Source of the DNA: an uncultured Mollicutes bacterium
GTDB lineage: Bacteria; Bacillota_I; Bacilli_A; RFN20; CAG-826
Direction: 5' to 3'
Assembly (NCBI GenBank): GCA_900539595.1
Contig: UQCQ01000010.1
Coordinates: 1-64,000, forward strand
DNA: 64,000 nucleotides
Part shown: in pieces, positions 1 through 7,632 of the stretch
Numbering within the stretch: the stretch's first letter is position 1
Layout of the letters: the number at the start of each line of letters is the position of its first letter
Notes under the pieces: generated by a model
Seen by the model: the letters and a program-made list of their open reading frames with translations, nothing else
What the model was told of the DNA's origin: nothing
Database searches by the model: none
Translations under genes and position numbers: made by a program

Positions 1-1
1 T

Positions 2-382
2 AGGAACGGCAAAATTTTTTACACTTCTATTACTTCTTTATCGCACATTAGCAAAGTGAAAAGGGATGAAACACCGAAAAAGGATCCCAACGAGGCCATT
101 ATCTCTTTTGCCCACAGCAACGTAAAAGAAGAATCGCAGGAAGAATCCTTCACTCCTCTTGAAACTAATTCCGAATCGAAAGTAGCGGAATTGCCACCGT
201 TAACGGAAGAGGAGCAGCTTTTGCATCGCTATTCTTCTTATCCAGAAGGGCCATTCAAGGTTCGCTTTGAATCCGGGCGGCTCTTGCGAGGATTTGCAGC
301 AAAAGAAGTGGCAATCGCCTTTTCAAAAGAATTGGCCGAAATCAAAGATGTTCGAGTGCGATATCGAAAAAAACGTCAGTAG
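2..382 (+). CDS. C-terminal fragment of an unrecognised protein (5' end outside window)
   Basis: The reading frame is open from base 2 without a stop, so this is probably the tail of a longer protein. A GTG at 56 could be an internal start but has no ribosome site before it. The visible part has a low-complexity acidic linker (about the first 65 residues) followed by a compact end containing FKVRFESGRLLRGFAAKEVA and a very basic terminus, RVRYRKKRQ. I do not recognise the family. It ends 34 bases before a tRNA gene. Sure that it is coding at the 3' end, unsure of start and function. Confidence 0.6.
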   Translation, partial: RNGKIFYTSITSLSHISKVKRDETPKKDPNEAIISFAHSNVKEESQEESFTPLETNSESKVAELPPLTEEEQLLHRYSSYPEGPFKVRFESGRLLRGFAAKEVAIAFSKELAEIKDVRVRYRKKRQ

Positions 383-416
383 ACAAGGGGTGAAAAACGT
401 CTATAATAACAAACGC

Positions 417-490
417 GCACCCTTAGTTCAGTGGTAGAACATCGGCTTCCCAAGCCGAATATACGGGTTCGATTCCCGCAGGGTGCTCCA
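417..490 (+). tRNA. tRNA-Gly (anticodon CCC)
   Basis: Cloverleaf is complete: acceptor GCACCCT pairs with AGGGTGC, D stem GTTC/GAAC, anticodon stem TCGGC/GCCGA around loop TTCCCAA (anticodon CCC), T loop TTCGATT, encoded CCA at 488-490. It reads GGG codons. A second tRNA-Gly (GCC) lies at 4987-5060. Confidence 0.96.
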
Positions 491-500
491 TCTGCATTCT

Positions 501-530
501 TCCCGACTATGCGTCGGGATTTTCTTTTTT
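501..530 (+). terminator. Intrinsic terminator after tRNA-Gly
   Basis: Seven-base stem TCCCGAC / GTCGGGA with loop TATGC, followed directly by TTTTCTTTTTT. It lies 10 bases after the tRNA CCA end. Confidence 0.85.
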
Positions 531-708
531 GTCGGTTTATTAAAGCCAATATGCTTTCATAAAAGGGACAACTTGACAATTTAGATAAAATTTCCCGCAA
601 TTCTATGAAAATCTTACTATTTTTTTCGTAATTCTTTGCGGTTTCCATTTTCCTCCACTATCATTGAGTGGGCGCGATTTTTATCGTCGCGCGTTTCGAG
701 GTATTTAC

Positions 709-1527
709 ATGGCTCCCTTTCTCGACATGGGCAATCCAGTTTCTATCGTCGGACTGATTCTTTGCCTTATCATTCCACCACTCATTGATGTTGCTTTGTT
801 TTATTTTTTGCATCGACTTTTCGTGCGTGTGTACCTTATTGTTACCGAAGTGCTGATTTTCTTTGGCTGGTTCTTCGGCGTTGATCCCTTGCTTTATTTT
901 GCCCTGGCCATGTTTGCCGTAGGGCTTGTCTTCTTCCTTACGATTAACAGTGCTGAAACCCGTGTTTTGGTCGCCAACAATATGAAGGGCCGTTCTATCG
1001 TGCCCTTTCGCCACAACGTTTCGAAAAAACAAGGGGAAGCCCTCTTTGACCGAGAAGAAGTCTATGGCAAAGTTCGTGATGCTGTTTTGTGGATGTCCAA
1101 ACAAAAGATTGGTGCCATCATCACCTTCGAACGCAAGGATTCGTTGGATGAGCAAATGAAGTCGGGCACCCTGATCAAGGCGCCAGTTTCTGCTGAATTG
1201 CTTCAAACGATCTTCTATCCCGGAACGCGTCTGCACGATGGGGCTGTTGTGATTCGCAACGACCAAATTGTCGCGGCCAGCGTTTATTACACGCCCACCA
1301 CTCGTCCTTTGACGGGAAAATACGGCTCTCGCCATCGCGCTGCGATTGGCATTAGTGAAATTTGCGATGCCGTTACGGTTGTTGTTTCGGAAGAAACGGG
1401 CCGTATTTCCATCGCCTATCAAGGGGAATTAAACCCTGTTGCTCCCGATGCTTTCTTAGATACGTTCATGGATTTCATGGCGATGGAAAGCGAAAAAACA
1501 TCAACTAAATTAATAGAAAAGAGGTAA
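709..1527 (+). CDS. cdaA: Diadenylate cyclase, CdaA type
   Basis: Makes cyclic di-AMP from two ATP at the membrane. Three hydrophobic segments in the first 90 residues (about 9-30, 33-52, 60-80) precede a DisA_N cyclase domain with the catalytic DGA (in LHDGAVVI) and RHR (in GSRHRAAIGISE) motifs. I chose the ATG at 709 because GAGG sits 7 bases before it and this gives 272 residues, the usual CdaA length; an upstream in-frame TTG at 664 would add 15 residues without a ribosome site. No CdaR or GlmM gene follows; instead deoD begins 6 bases downstream. In other Firmicutes c-di-AMP controls potassium uptake, and a Trk system lies at 47.7-50.9 kb in this window. Confidence 0.93.
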   Translation: MAPFLDMGNPVSIVGLILCLIIPPLIDVALFYFLHRLFVRVYLIVTEVLIFFGWFFGVDPLLYFALAMFAVGLVFFLTINSAETRVLVANNMKGRSIVPFRHNVSKKQGEALFDREEVYGKVRDAVLWMSKQKIGAIITFERKDSLDEQMKSGTLIKAPVSAELLQTIFYPGTRLHDGAVVIRNDQIVAASVYYTPTTRPLTGKYGSRHRAAIGISEICDAVTVVVSEETGRISIAYQGELNPVAPDAFLDTFMDFMAMESEKTSTKLIEKR

Positions 1528-1533
1528 TAAAAG

Positions 1534-2256
1534 ATGTCTACTCCCCACATTGGTGCCAATCCTGGCGATTTTGCGAAAGTGGTTTTAATGCCCGGCGATC
1601 CCCTCCGCGCGAAATGGATGGCGGAAACGTTTTTGACGGACGCCAAACTCGTTACGTCGGTTCGTAACGTCTTCGGCTATACGGGCTTCACCAAAAACGG
1701 CAAGCGCATTTCCATCATGGCTAGCGGCATGGGCATGCCGAGCATCGGAATTTATTCCCACGAACTTTATGAAAACTTTGGCGTTGAGACCATCATTCGC
1801 GTCGGGACCTGCGGATCCTACAACAAAGACATTGAAGTCGGCGATGTGATTCTTGCTCAAGGCGCCTGCACGGATTCCAATTGGTCTTCCCAATTCGAAT
1901 TAAAAGGCGGAACCTATAGCGCCATCGCGGATTTCGATTGCTTGCTTGCTGCTTATGAAGCGGCCAAGAAATTAGAGAAGAAAGTCCACGTTGGCAACGT
2001 TTTGTCCGCGGATGTTTTCTACGACTATGACAAGGAAGCCTGGAAAACCTGGGCAGCCCTTGGATTACTTGGCGTTGAAATGGAATCCTATGCTCTTTAT
2101 TGCAATGCCCATTTGGCAGGAAAGAGGGCCATGGCCTTGTTCACCGTCTCGGATTCTTTTGTGAATAAAAAGATTCTTTCCGCAGAGGAAAGACAAACAG
2201 GCTTGGTGACCATGGCCGAAATCGGCATTGCCACGGCCGAGCGTTTTGCGGAATGA
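1534..2256 (+). CDS. deoD: Purine nucleoside phosphorylase, DeoD type
   Basis: Cytoplasmic purine salvage enzyme: phosphorolysis of purine (deoxy)nucleosides to base and (deoxy)ribose-1-phosphate. At 240 residues it matches the hexameric PNP family. Visible family signatures are the N-terminal TPHIGA, the phosphate-site segment MPGDPLRAKWMAE, the GTCGSY turn near residue 90, and VEMESYALY around residue 185 that contacts the ribose. The ribosome site GAGGT is within the end of cdaA, 8 bases before the start. The stop overlaps the start of the next gene (ATGA), so cdaA, deoD and the two following membrane genes look like one operon. Adenosine deaminase, a pathway neighbour, is convergent just downstream. 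Confidence 0.95.
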   Translation: MSTPHIGANPGDFAKVVLMPGDPLRAKWMAETFLTDAKLVTSVRNVFGYTGFTKNGKRISIMASGMGMPSIGIYSHELYENFGVETIIRVGTCGSYNKDIEVGDVILAQGACTDSNWSSQFELKGGTYSAIADFDCLLAAYEAAKKLEKKVHVGNVLSADVFYDYDKEAWKTWAALGLLGVEMESYALYCNAHLAGKRAMALFTVSDSFVNKKILSAEERQTGLVTMAEIGIATAERFAE

Positions 2257-2882
2257 GCTTTGAACTCCGTCTTACCATATATATTGTTGCGTTAATTCTT
2301 TGTAGTTGCGCCTATTTTTTGTGGGTCGCCTATGGACCGGTTAAGCGGTTTTTATTTCGCCACTGGACGATACGAATGTATTACCGCAAAGTGAATCAAG
2401 TTGTTTTAGACCACGATTTTTATTTGATTAACGATTTCAAGGGGAAAACGGCCGGGGCAGAAACGTTCCATATCGATCACGTGATTATTGGCGACAAATA
2501 CGTCTATGTCGTTCGGGATCGTTTTTATGATGGAACGTTGCTTTCTAATCCGGACGATCAAAGCTGGCTTTATTGCTCGGGGAGCAAATCTCGTTATATT
2601 CAGAATCCCTTGATTTATAATCGGCTGCGTGCGGAACGGCTCCGTCTGCTTGGACCCATCGACTCGCATATTATCCTGCCGGTGGTTTTGGTCAACGACG
2701 ATTGCTTCTACACGCCTTTTGAACAAAGCCCGGAGCTCGGATATTTTGTATCCCTCCGCCAATTCCCGAAATTCATCGATAGAAAAGAAAGCGAACCCAT
2801 CGCCCCCATTGATCCTGACATGGCGAAACTTCTTGCCGAAGATGTTTATTCGATTAAAATGAACAACCGCAATGAACCTTAA
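2253..2882 (+). CDS. Membrane-anchored NERD-like domain protein
   Basis: A 209-residue protein with one N-terminal membrane segment (about residues 5-26), then a domain resembling NERD (nuclease-related domain): FHIDHVIIGDKYVYVV at about residues 73-88 and the QNPLIYNRLRAERL helix near 115-128. Classical NERD proteins continue the second motif as V-I-E-V-K; here the corresponding stretch reads VYVVRDRFYDG, so the usual acidic/lysine pair is missing and nuclease activity is doubtful. It overlaps deoD by four bases and the next gene by eleven, so it is translationally coupled. The assignment is by motif memory; a divergent fold of unknown role is the alternative. Confidence 0.7.
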   Translation: MSFELRLTIYIVALILCSCAYFLWVAYGPVKRFLFRHWTIRMYYRKVNQVVLDHDFYLINDFKGKTAGAETFHIDHVIIGDKYVYVVRDRFYDGTLLSNPDDQSWLYCSGSKSRYIQNPLIYNRLRAERLRLLGPIDSHIILPVVLVNDDCFYTPFEQSPELGYFVSLRQFPKFIDRKESEPIAPIDPDMAKLLAEDVYSIKMNNRNEP

Positions 2883-3933
2883 GCAAACTTCTTATTTTCA
2901 AAAAACCAACCAACTCTTACACGGCCATTATCACCAAGCTTATTCGGTGACGCTTTTCTTCTTTGTCCTTTGCCTTTTAACGGCCTTATTGACCTTTTTA
3001 AGTCCCGTAACTTTATTCTTTACGGTTCCTTTGGTAGTTGCCCCTGGCTTTTTTATGCTAATCGCCAGCACGGGTGGATTCACCCAGGAAAAGGATTTTA
3101 CCTTCCAAAACGTAAATGTTTGGGCCATTTTTAGAAATTATTTCTCCCCCTCTTATTTTGGCTGCTTCCGAATGCTAAGGAATTTGTTCCGCGGCGTTTT
3201 GGCATTTGTTCTTGCTTCTTTCGTCACGGGGTCGATTCTTTCTGGTTTTGGCGAAGCCATTTGGCCGGGTTTTACCTTAACGATGAATGAACTTCAATCG
3301 TTATTAAATAACGCTTCCATGTTGGATATATATCAATTCATCCAAGGGAATAGCATCCTTTCCTCCTTTATTATGTGGACGCAATGCGTCGCTTTCTTCT
3401 TTGGGGTTTTATCCTTCTTGCAAGGGCTGTCTTTCTATGCGATGAATGCTTACCTATCTGCATCCGTCCAGACAAGCTCTCCTAAAATGGAGTTGGCCTT
3501 GTATCGTGATACGCTTCGTAGGAATCGTGCTCTTTATTATAAGAAGACTTGGAGTTTGTCCTGGCCCTTGCTTCCTTTATTTGCCGTAGGCCTATGGGGT
3601 GGCATGCTACTGGGTATGCTATTTACAAACGATTCCTTCTTGCTTTGGGCATTTGGTTTAGTCGGTATGAGCATAATGATGAGCGCTTATCTTCCTTTCT
3701 ATACGGTTGGTCTCAGTGTGATGTATAACGAAATGGAAGTCTTCTTCATGAATTATTCTTTGGAAGCCGCGGAAAAGGCGATACAAGAATTAGAGGGACA
3801 AGAAAAAATCCAAAAAGAAGATCTGGATACCATGAAGAAGAGCTTAGAGGACTTCAAAAAGTCTGTAGAAGACGTACAAAAAATAAAATCCAAAGAACGA
3901 GATTCCGATGAGGATTCCAACAAAAAAGAGTAA
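2872..3933 (+). CDS. Polytopic membrane protein with C-terminal coiled coil
   Basis: 353 residues, unrecognised family. About six hydrophobic segments are visible (roughly residues 25-45, 48-70, 105-130, 165-190, 228-250 and 258-282). They are followed by a charged helical tail rich in E and K (EKIQKEDLDTMKKSLEDFKK and onward), a likely cytoplasmic coiled coil. The general plan recalls YesL/DUF624-like proteins, but I see no decisive motif. It begins inside the preceding gene (11-base overlap) and closes the cdaA-deoD operon. The stop codon is inside the stem of a bidirectional terminator shared with the convergent adenosine deaminase gene. Confidence 0.8.
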   Translation: MNLKQTSYFQKTNQLLHGHYHQAYSVTLFFFVLCLLTALLTFLSPVTLFFTVPLVVAPGFFMLIASTGGFTQEKDFTFQNVNVWAIFRNYFSPSYFGCFRMLRNLFRGVLAFVLASFVTGSILSGFGEAIWPGFTLTMNELQSLLNNASMLDIYQFIQGNSILSSFIMWTQCVAFFFGVLSFLQGLSFYAMNAYLSASVQTSSPKMELALYRDTLRRNRALYYKKTWSLSWPLLPLFAVGLWGGMLLGMLFTNDSFLLWAFGLVGMSIMMSAYLPFYTVGLSVMYNEMEVFFMNYSLEAAEKAIQELEGQEKIQKEDLDTMKKSLEDFKKSVEDVQKIKSKERDSDEDSNKKE

Positions 3934-3958
3934 GGGTTAATTTCCTTGCTCTTTTTCT
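3925..3958. terminator. Bidirectional terminator between convergent genes
   Basis: An 11-base stem, AAAGAGTAAGG / CCTTGCTCTTT with one T-G pair, spans both stop codons. It has T-rich sequence after it on the plus strand and a run of A before it, which is a T run for the minus strand. Confidence 0.7.
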
Positions 3959-4914
3959 TTGCGATAGAGTTCGAAGAGATATTCTTTTTGATCGGGTTCT
4001 AAGAATGCGGCGTCGATGCTGTTACGTTCTAATTCGTCCAGTTCCTCTTCGGTTAAGCCGTGAATAGAACGAAGCAAATCCATTTCGTGGGAAAGGGTCG
4101 TATTGCTGACGGTTTGATCATCACTGCCAAGAGTCAGAACACAGCCCGCTTTCATCATCTTTCGGATGGGAAGCGCCTCTAAGGAGGGGATGCAGTGGGT
4201 ATCGCGTTCTGAAGTGGGACAAATTTCCAATGGAATTTTCGTTTGGGCTAAGAAGGCGAGAAGCAGGGGATCCTCTACCGCGCGAATGCCGTGCCCAATA
4301 CGCTTTGCTCCAAGACGAATTGCGGCCCAAATGTTTTCGGGTCCAAGATTTTCCCCGGCATGAATCGTAATGGGGATATCCAGGTTTCTAGCTTCCGCCA
4401 TAATCGGAGCGTACATTTCGTTGGAGAAGCCCACTTCTGGTCCAGCTAAATCGATTCCACATACGCCACGTCCAAGAAAGCGTTTGGCGATATGCACGGT
4501 TTCCATGTTGACCTCATCGGGGAAGGATCGCATGCAGCAAAGGATGATATTTCCTGGCATTCTCGTTTCCTGCTTGGCAATTTCTAGGCCTTGGATGGCC
4601 GCCTGAACAACCTGAACCTGTTCAAGACCGTTATCACAGCTTTTAGCAGGGGCAAAGCGGACTTCGGCGTAAAGATGTCCTTGGCGGTGCAATTCCACGA
4701 AAAACGCATAGAAAGCGTAGGTGATGCTTTCGGCCGTTTGGATAAGGGAACAGGGGAAAGCGAAGCATTCTAGATAGTCTTCTAGTGTCCCTTGGTTGGA
4801 TACAGAAATGTGGGCGTTGTCTACCTCACGGGGATCTCGATGATTCAACTCGCATAATTTCTTCAAAATTTGGCGGTTGAGGGATCCGTCTAAATGCACA
4901 TGTAAATCAATCAT
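3937..4914 (-). CDS. add: Adenosine deaminase
   Basis: Deaminates adenosine (and deoxyadenosine) to inosine in purine salvage. The 325-residue protein shows the amidohydrolase order: HVHLDG at residues 5-10 (zinc ligands), GIDLAGPE, HAGE (zinc ligand and catalytic Glu), GHGIRA, ICPTS and the DD pair in GSDDQTVSNTTLSHE. The usual CPTSN reads CPTSE here and DDP reads DDQ, so close relatives such as adenine or AMP-type deaminases should be kept in mind. The open frame extends upstream into a tRNA, so I start at the ATG at 4914. That ATG has no ribosome site; TATCAT lies 6 bases upstream, compatible with a leaderless mRNA. Convergent to the cdaA-deoD operon. Confidence 0.9.
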   Translation of the reverse strand: MIDLHVHLDGSLNRQILKKLCELNHRDPREVDNAHISVSNQGTLEDYLECFAFPCSLIQTAESITYAFYAFFVELHRQGHLYAEVRFAPAKSCDNGLEQVQVVQAAIQGLEIAKQETRMPGNIILCCMRSFPDEVNMETVHIAKRFLGRGVCGIDLAGPEVGFSNEMYAPIMAEARNLDIPITIHAGENLGPENIWAAIRLGAKRIGHGIRAVEDPLLLAFLAQTKIPLEICPTSERDTHCIPSLEALPIRKMMKAGCVLTLGSDDQTVSNTTLSHEMDLLRSIHGLTEEELDELERNSIDAAFLEPDQKEYLFELYRKEKEQGN

Positions 4915-4951
4915 TACATTATGATAAGACGAACTGTTGACTGAAGGGAAT

Positions 4952-4975
4952 AAAAAAATGCCCTCATCATGGGCA
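4952..4975 (-). terminator. Terminator of the minus-strand tRNA-Gly
   Basis: On the minus strand TGCCC / GGGCA with loop ATGATGA is followed by seven T. It separates the tRNA transcript from the adenosine deaminase gene, which therefore needs its own promoter. Confidence 0.75.
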
Positions 4976-4986
4976 AGATTTTCGAT

Positions 4987-5060
4987 TGGAGCAGGCGACG
5001 GGAATCGGACCCGCATATTTACCTTGGCAAGGTAATGTTCTACCACTGAACTACGCCTGC
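4987..5060 (-). tRNA. tRNA-Gly (anticodon GCC)
   Basis: Acceptor GCAGGCG pairs with CGCCTGC, D stem GTTC/GAAC, anticodon loop TTGCCAA (GCC), T loop TCCGATT, encoded CCA. Reads GGC/GGT, complementing the CCC-anticodon gene at 417-490. Confidence 0.96.
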
Positions 5061-5086
5061 ATGCTCTTCTTATCGAAGGCTTGGTA

Positions 5087-5115
5087 ATTATATATAGAGG
5101 AAAATGCCGTTTCAA
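5087..5115 (-). promoter_or_regulatory. Promoter for tRNA-Gly
   Basis: On the minus strand TTGAAA and TATAAT are separated by exactly 17 bases, 27 bases upstream of the tRNA 5' end. A near-consensus housekeeping sigma promoter. Confidence 0.8.
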
Positions 5116-5173
5116 GTGGAAGATGAAATTTCTTTTGACTATAATTTTGCGGATTGGAAAGAAGGTTTGAAAA

Positions 5174-6841
5174 ATGGCTACCAATGAAGAATTAGCAGAG
5201 CTCCTCTTCCCCGACGTTACCGAGACGATCGAGGACCTAGAAAAGAAATATCCACCCCGCGAGTTGCCTGAAGGCGCGCAGGTTACCCGTTTTGCCCCTA
5301 GCCCCACTGGCTTCCTCCACACGGGTTCCTTATTTACTTCGTTGATTTCTTATACGATTGCTAAGGAGTCGAAAGGCGTTTATTTCTTCCGCCTTGAGGA
5401 CACGGATACCAAGCGCACCATTGCCGGCAGCGCGGATCAATTGATTGATCAACTTGGAAAATTCGGCATCGTTGCCGATGAAGGCTATTGGCCGGAAGGC
5501 GATAAAGGCGCTTATGGGCCTTATCAACAGAGCAAACGTCGCGACATTTATCGTGTGGTGATCAAGGAATTGATTCGCCGTGGGAGAGCTTATCCCGATT
5601 TCTGCACCCCGGAGGACCTCGATAAAATCCGCAAAGCACAGGAAGCAAGCAAGGTGTTACCTGGATATTATGGGATTTACGCGCGCGACCGCAATTTATC
5701 GGTAGAAGAGCGAATTGCCAAAATCCAAGCAGGAACCCCTTGGGTTATTCGCTTCAAATCCATGGGTGACCATGACAAGAAGACGAAATTCACCGATGCG
5801 ATTCGTGGCGAAATCGAATTACAAGATAATGATACCGATGTCGTTATTTTGAAGTCGGACGGCTTGCCCACCTATCATTTTGCCCACGTTTGCGATGATC
5901 ACTTCATGCATACAACTCTCATCACTCGTGGAGAAGAGTGGATTCCTTCGACCCCGATTCACTTGGATATGTTCCGTGCATTGGGTTGGAAAGCGCCGAA
6001 ATATGCCCATATTCCTTCCATCATGAAATTGGATCATGGGAATAAAAGAAAATTATCCAAACGCAAAGACCCGGAAGCTGCCGTCAGCTATTTCTTAGAA
6101 AAAGGGTATGCCCCAGAAGCATTAAAGGTCTATTTGATGTCGATTGCCAATTCCAATTTTGAGGAATGGACGATTGCCAACAAGAGCTTCGATTTAAATG
6201 CTTTCCCGTTCTGTCTCAAGAAAATGTCCCTGGATGGAGCGTTATTCGACGAAGATAAGCTGAATTATTTTGCTAAAGAAATTTTGGCGAAGATGCCTGT
6301 GGATCAGGAGTTCGACAACGTTTTGGCATGGGCAAAGGAACACGACCAAGCCTTTGCGGAACGTATTGAGGCTGACCCGGTTTACTTTAAAAAGATTCTC
6401 AACATTGAAAAGGATCGCCCAAATCCTCGCAAGGACTACGCCAAATACAGTGATATCTATCCTCTTATTCGTTTCTTCTTCGAAGATGAATACGAAAAGA
6501 TTATTTCTTCGCCTTTGCCATTCCAGGAAAAGTTCACGAAAGAACTCCTTGCCGAACTTTTGGAAAAAGCAGCGAACGAAATGCCGTTTGGCGTGGATGA
6601 AATGACATGGTTTAACCAGATCAAAGAAATTGGTTCTAAACTGGGATTTGCCTCCTCGAACAAGGACTACAAGAAAGATCCATCTGCCTTCAAAGGTTCG
6701 CTTAGCGATGTGGCAGAAATCATTCGTATCGCCTTGGTTGGCGGCACTCAATCTCCAAATCTTCACGAGATTATTGAGATCCTTGGAAAGGAAACTTGCC
6801 AAAAAAGAATGCTTGAAATCGCTAGGAAACTTGGCGAATAA
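5174..6841 (+). CDS. gltX: Glutamate--tRNA ligase (long form)
   Basis: Charges tRNA-Glu with glutamate. Class I motifs are clear: FAPSPTGFLHTGSL (HIGH region, residues about 41-54) with RLEDTDTKR after it, and KLSKRKD (KMSKS region, residues about 291-297). At 555 residues it is longer than the ordinary 480-500 residue enzyme, with a 37-residue N-terminal extension (LLFPDVTETIEDLEKKYPPR) before the catalytic core, a variant known from some Firmicutes. No glutaminyl-tRNA synthetase is present here, so a non-discriminating enzyme is possible but unproven. Ribosome site AAGAAGG precedes the ATG. TATAAT at 5140-5145 is a likely -10. Two tRNA-Glu genes lie in the window. Confidence 0.95.
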   Translation: MATNEELAELLFPDVTETIEDLEKKYPPRELPEGAQVTRFAPSPTGFLHTGSLFTSLISYTIAKESKGVYFFRLEDTDTKRTIAGSADQLIDQLGKFGIVADEGYWPEGDKGAYGPYQQSKRRDIYRVVIKELIRRGRAYPDFCTPEDLDKIRKAQEASKVLPGYYGIYARDRNLSVEERIAKIQAGTPWVIRFKSMGDHDKKTKFTDAIRGEIELQDNDTDVVILKSDGLPTYHFAHVCDDHFMHTTLITRGEEWIPSTPIHLDMFRALGWKAPKYAHIPSIMKLDHGNKRKLSKRKDPEAAVSYFLEKGYAPEALKVYLMSIANSNFEEWTIANKSFDLNAFPFCLKKMSLDGALFDEDKLNYFAKEILAKMPVDQEFDNVLAWAKEHDQAFAERIEADPVYFKKILNIEKDRPNPRKDYAKYSDIYPLIRFFFEDEYEKIISSPLPFQEKFTKELLAELLEKAANEMPFGVDEMTWFNQIKEIGSKLGFASSNKDYKKDPSAFKGSLSDVAEIIRIALVGGTQSPNLHEIIEILGKETCQKRMLEIARKLGE

Positions 6842-6858
6842 AAAACAAAGGAAAAATG

Positions 6859-6893
6859 GACGTCAGGAACTCTTCTTGACGTCTTTTCTTTTT
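6859..6893 (+). terminator. Terminator after gltX
   Basis: Stem GACGTCA / TGACGTC with a GGAACTCTTCT loop, then TTTTCTTTTT. Confidence 0.8.
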
Positions 6894-6930
6894 CGTGGCG
6901 TTTATTGTGACTTTGGTAGAAAATATCTTT

Positions 6931-7632
6931 ATGGATGAATTAATCGTTTCCCATCTTTCCAAAATTTATAACGAAGGGAAAGATAACCAAGTGATTGCGT
7001 TGGATCAGGTTTCGTTTGCTTTAGAGGAAGGAAGCTTCAATGTGATTCTTGGGGCAAGCGGTGCTGGAAAAAGCACATTGCTAAATCTTTTAGGCGGAAT
7101 GGATATGTCAACCAAAGGAAGTTATACGCTTCATGGACAGGTGATTTCGAATACGCAGAAGGACTTAGCCCGCTTGCGCAGGAACGAAATTGGCTTTGTT
7201 TTTCAATTTTATAACCTTCTTCCTAACCTAACGGCCTATGAAAATGTGGCATTGGCGGCCTCGGTTGCTGAAGATCCTTTAGACCCAGAAGAAGTTCTAA
7301 AGGAAGTAGGACTTGAAGGAAGGATTAATAATTTCCCTTCTCAACTTTCGGGAGGGGAACAACAGCGTGTAGCCATTGCTAGAGCCTTAGTAAAAAATCC
7401 TCGTTTGTTGCTTTGTGATGAACCCACTGGAGCCTTGGATTCCAAAACAGGAGTTTCCATTTTGAAACTTCTTTTTGATACTTCGGTTCAACGCAAGAAA
7501 ACCGTGATTGTTGTTACCCACAACGCCAGTATTGCCCAATGCGCGACTCACCTATTAAGAATGAAGGATGGAAAGATTGTAGAAGACAGAAAAAATGCCC
7601 ATCCCGTTCCACCGGAGGAAATTGCGTGGTGA
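6931..7632 (+). CDS. ABC transporter ATPase, MacB/LolD family
   Basis: 233-residue nucleotide-binding subunit of the FtsX-type exporter encoded next. Motifs in order: Walker A GASGAGKST (about residues 45-53), Q-loop FVFQFYNLLPN, signature LSGGEQQRVAIARAL, Walker B LLLCDEPTGALDS and switch histidine in VVTHN. The frame is open further upstream to a GTG at 6895, but that start sits beside the gltX terminator; the ATG at 6931 starts at the family's usual position (MDELIVSHLSKIY). No Shine-Dalgarno is visible; TAGAAA lies 8 bases upstream. The stop overlaps the permease start. Substrate unknown; relatives export antimicrobial peptides or act in envelope stress. Confidence 0.92.
   Translation: MDELIVSHLSKIYNEGKDNQVIALDQVSFALEEGSFNVILGASGAGKSTLLNLLGGMDMSTKGSYTLHGQVISNTQKDLARLRRNEIGFVFQFYNLLPNLTAYENVALAASVAEDPLDPEEVLKEVGLEGRINNFPSQLSGGEQQRVAIARALVKNPRLLLCDEPTGALDSKTGVSILKLLFDTSVQRKKTVIVVTHNASIAQCATHLLRMKDGKIVEDRKNAHPVPPEEIAW

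Noticed and set aside
661..1422. Long minus-strand frame opposite cdaA
   Set aside because: The plus-strand frame carries unmistakable DGA and RHR cyclase motifs; the opposite frame has no ribosome site and no family pattern.
4915..5322. N-terminal extension of adenosine deaminase to 5322
   Set aside because: The extra frame runs through a complete tRNA-Gly and its promoter and into the gltX gene, so it cannot be protein-coding.
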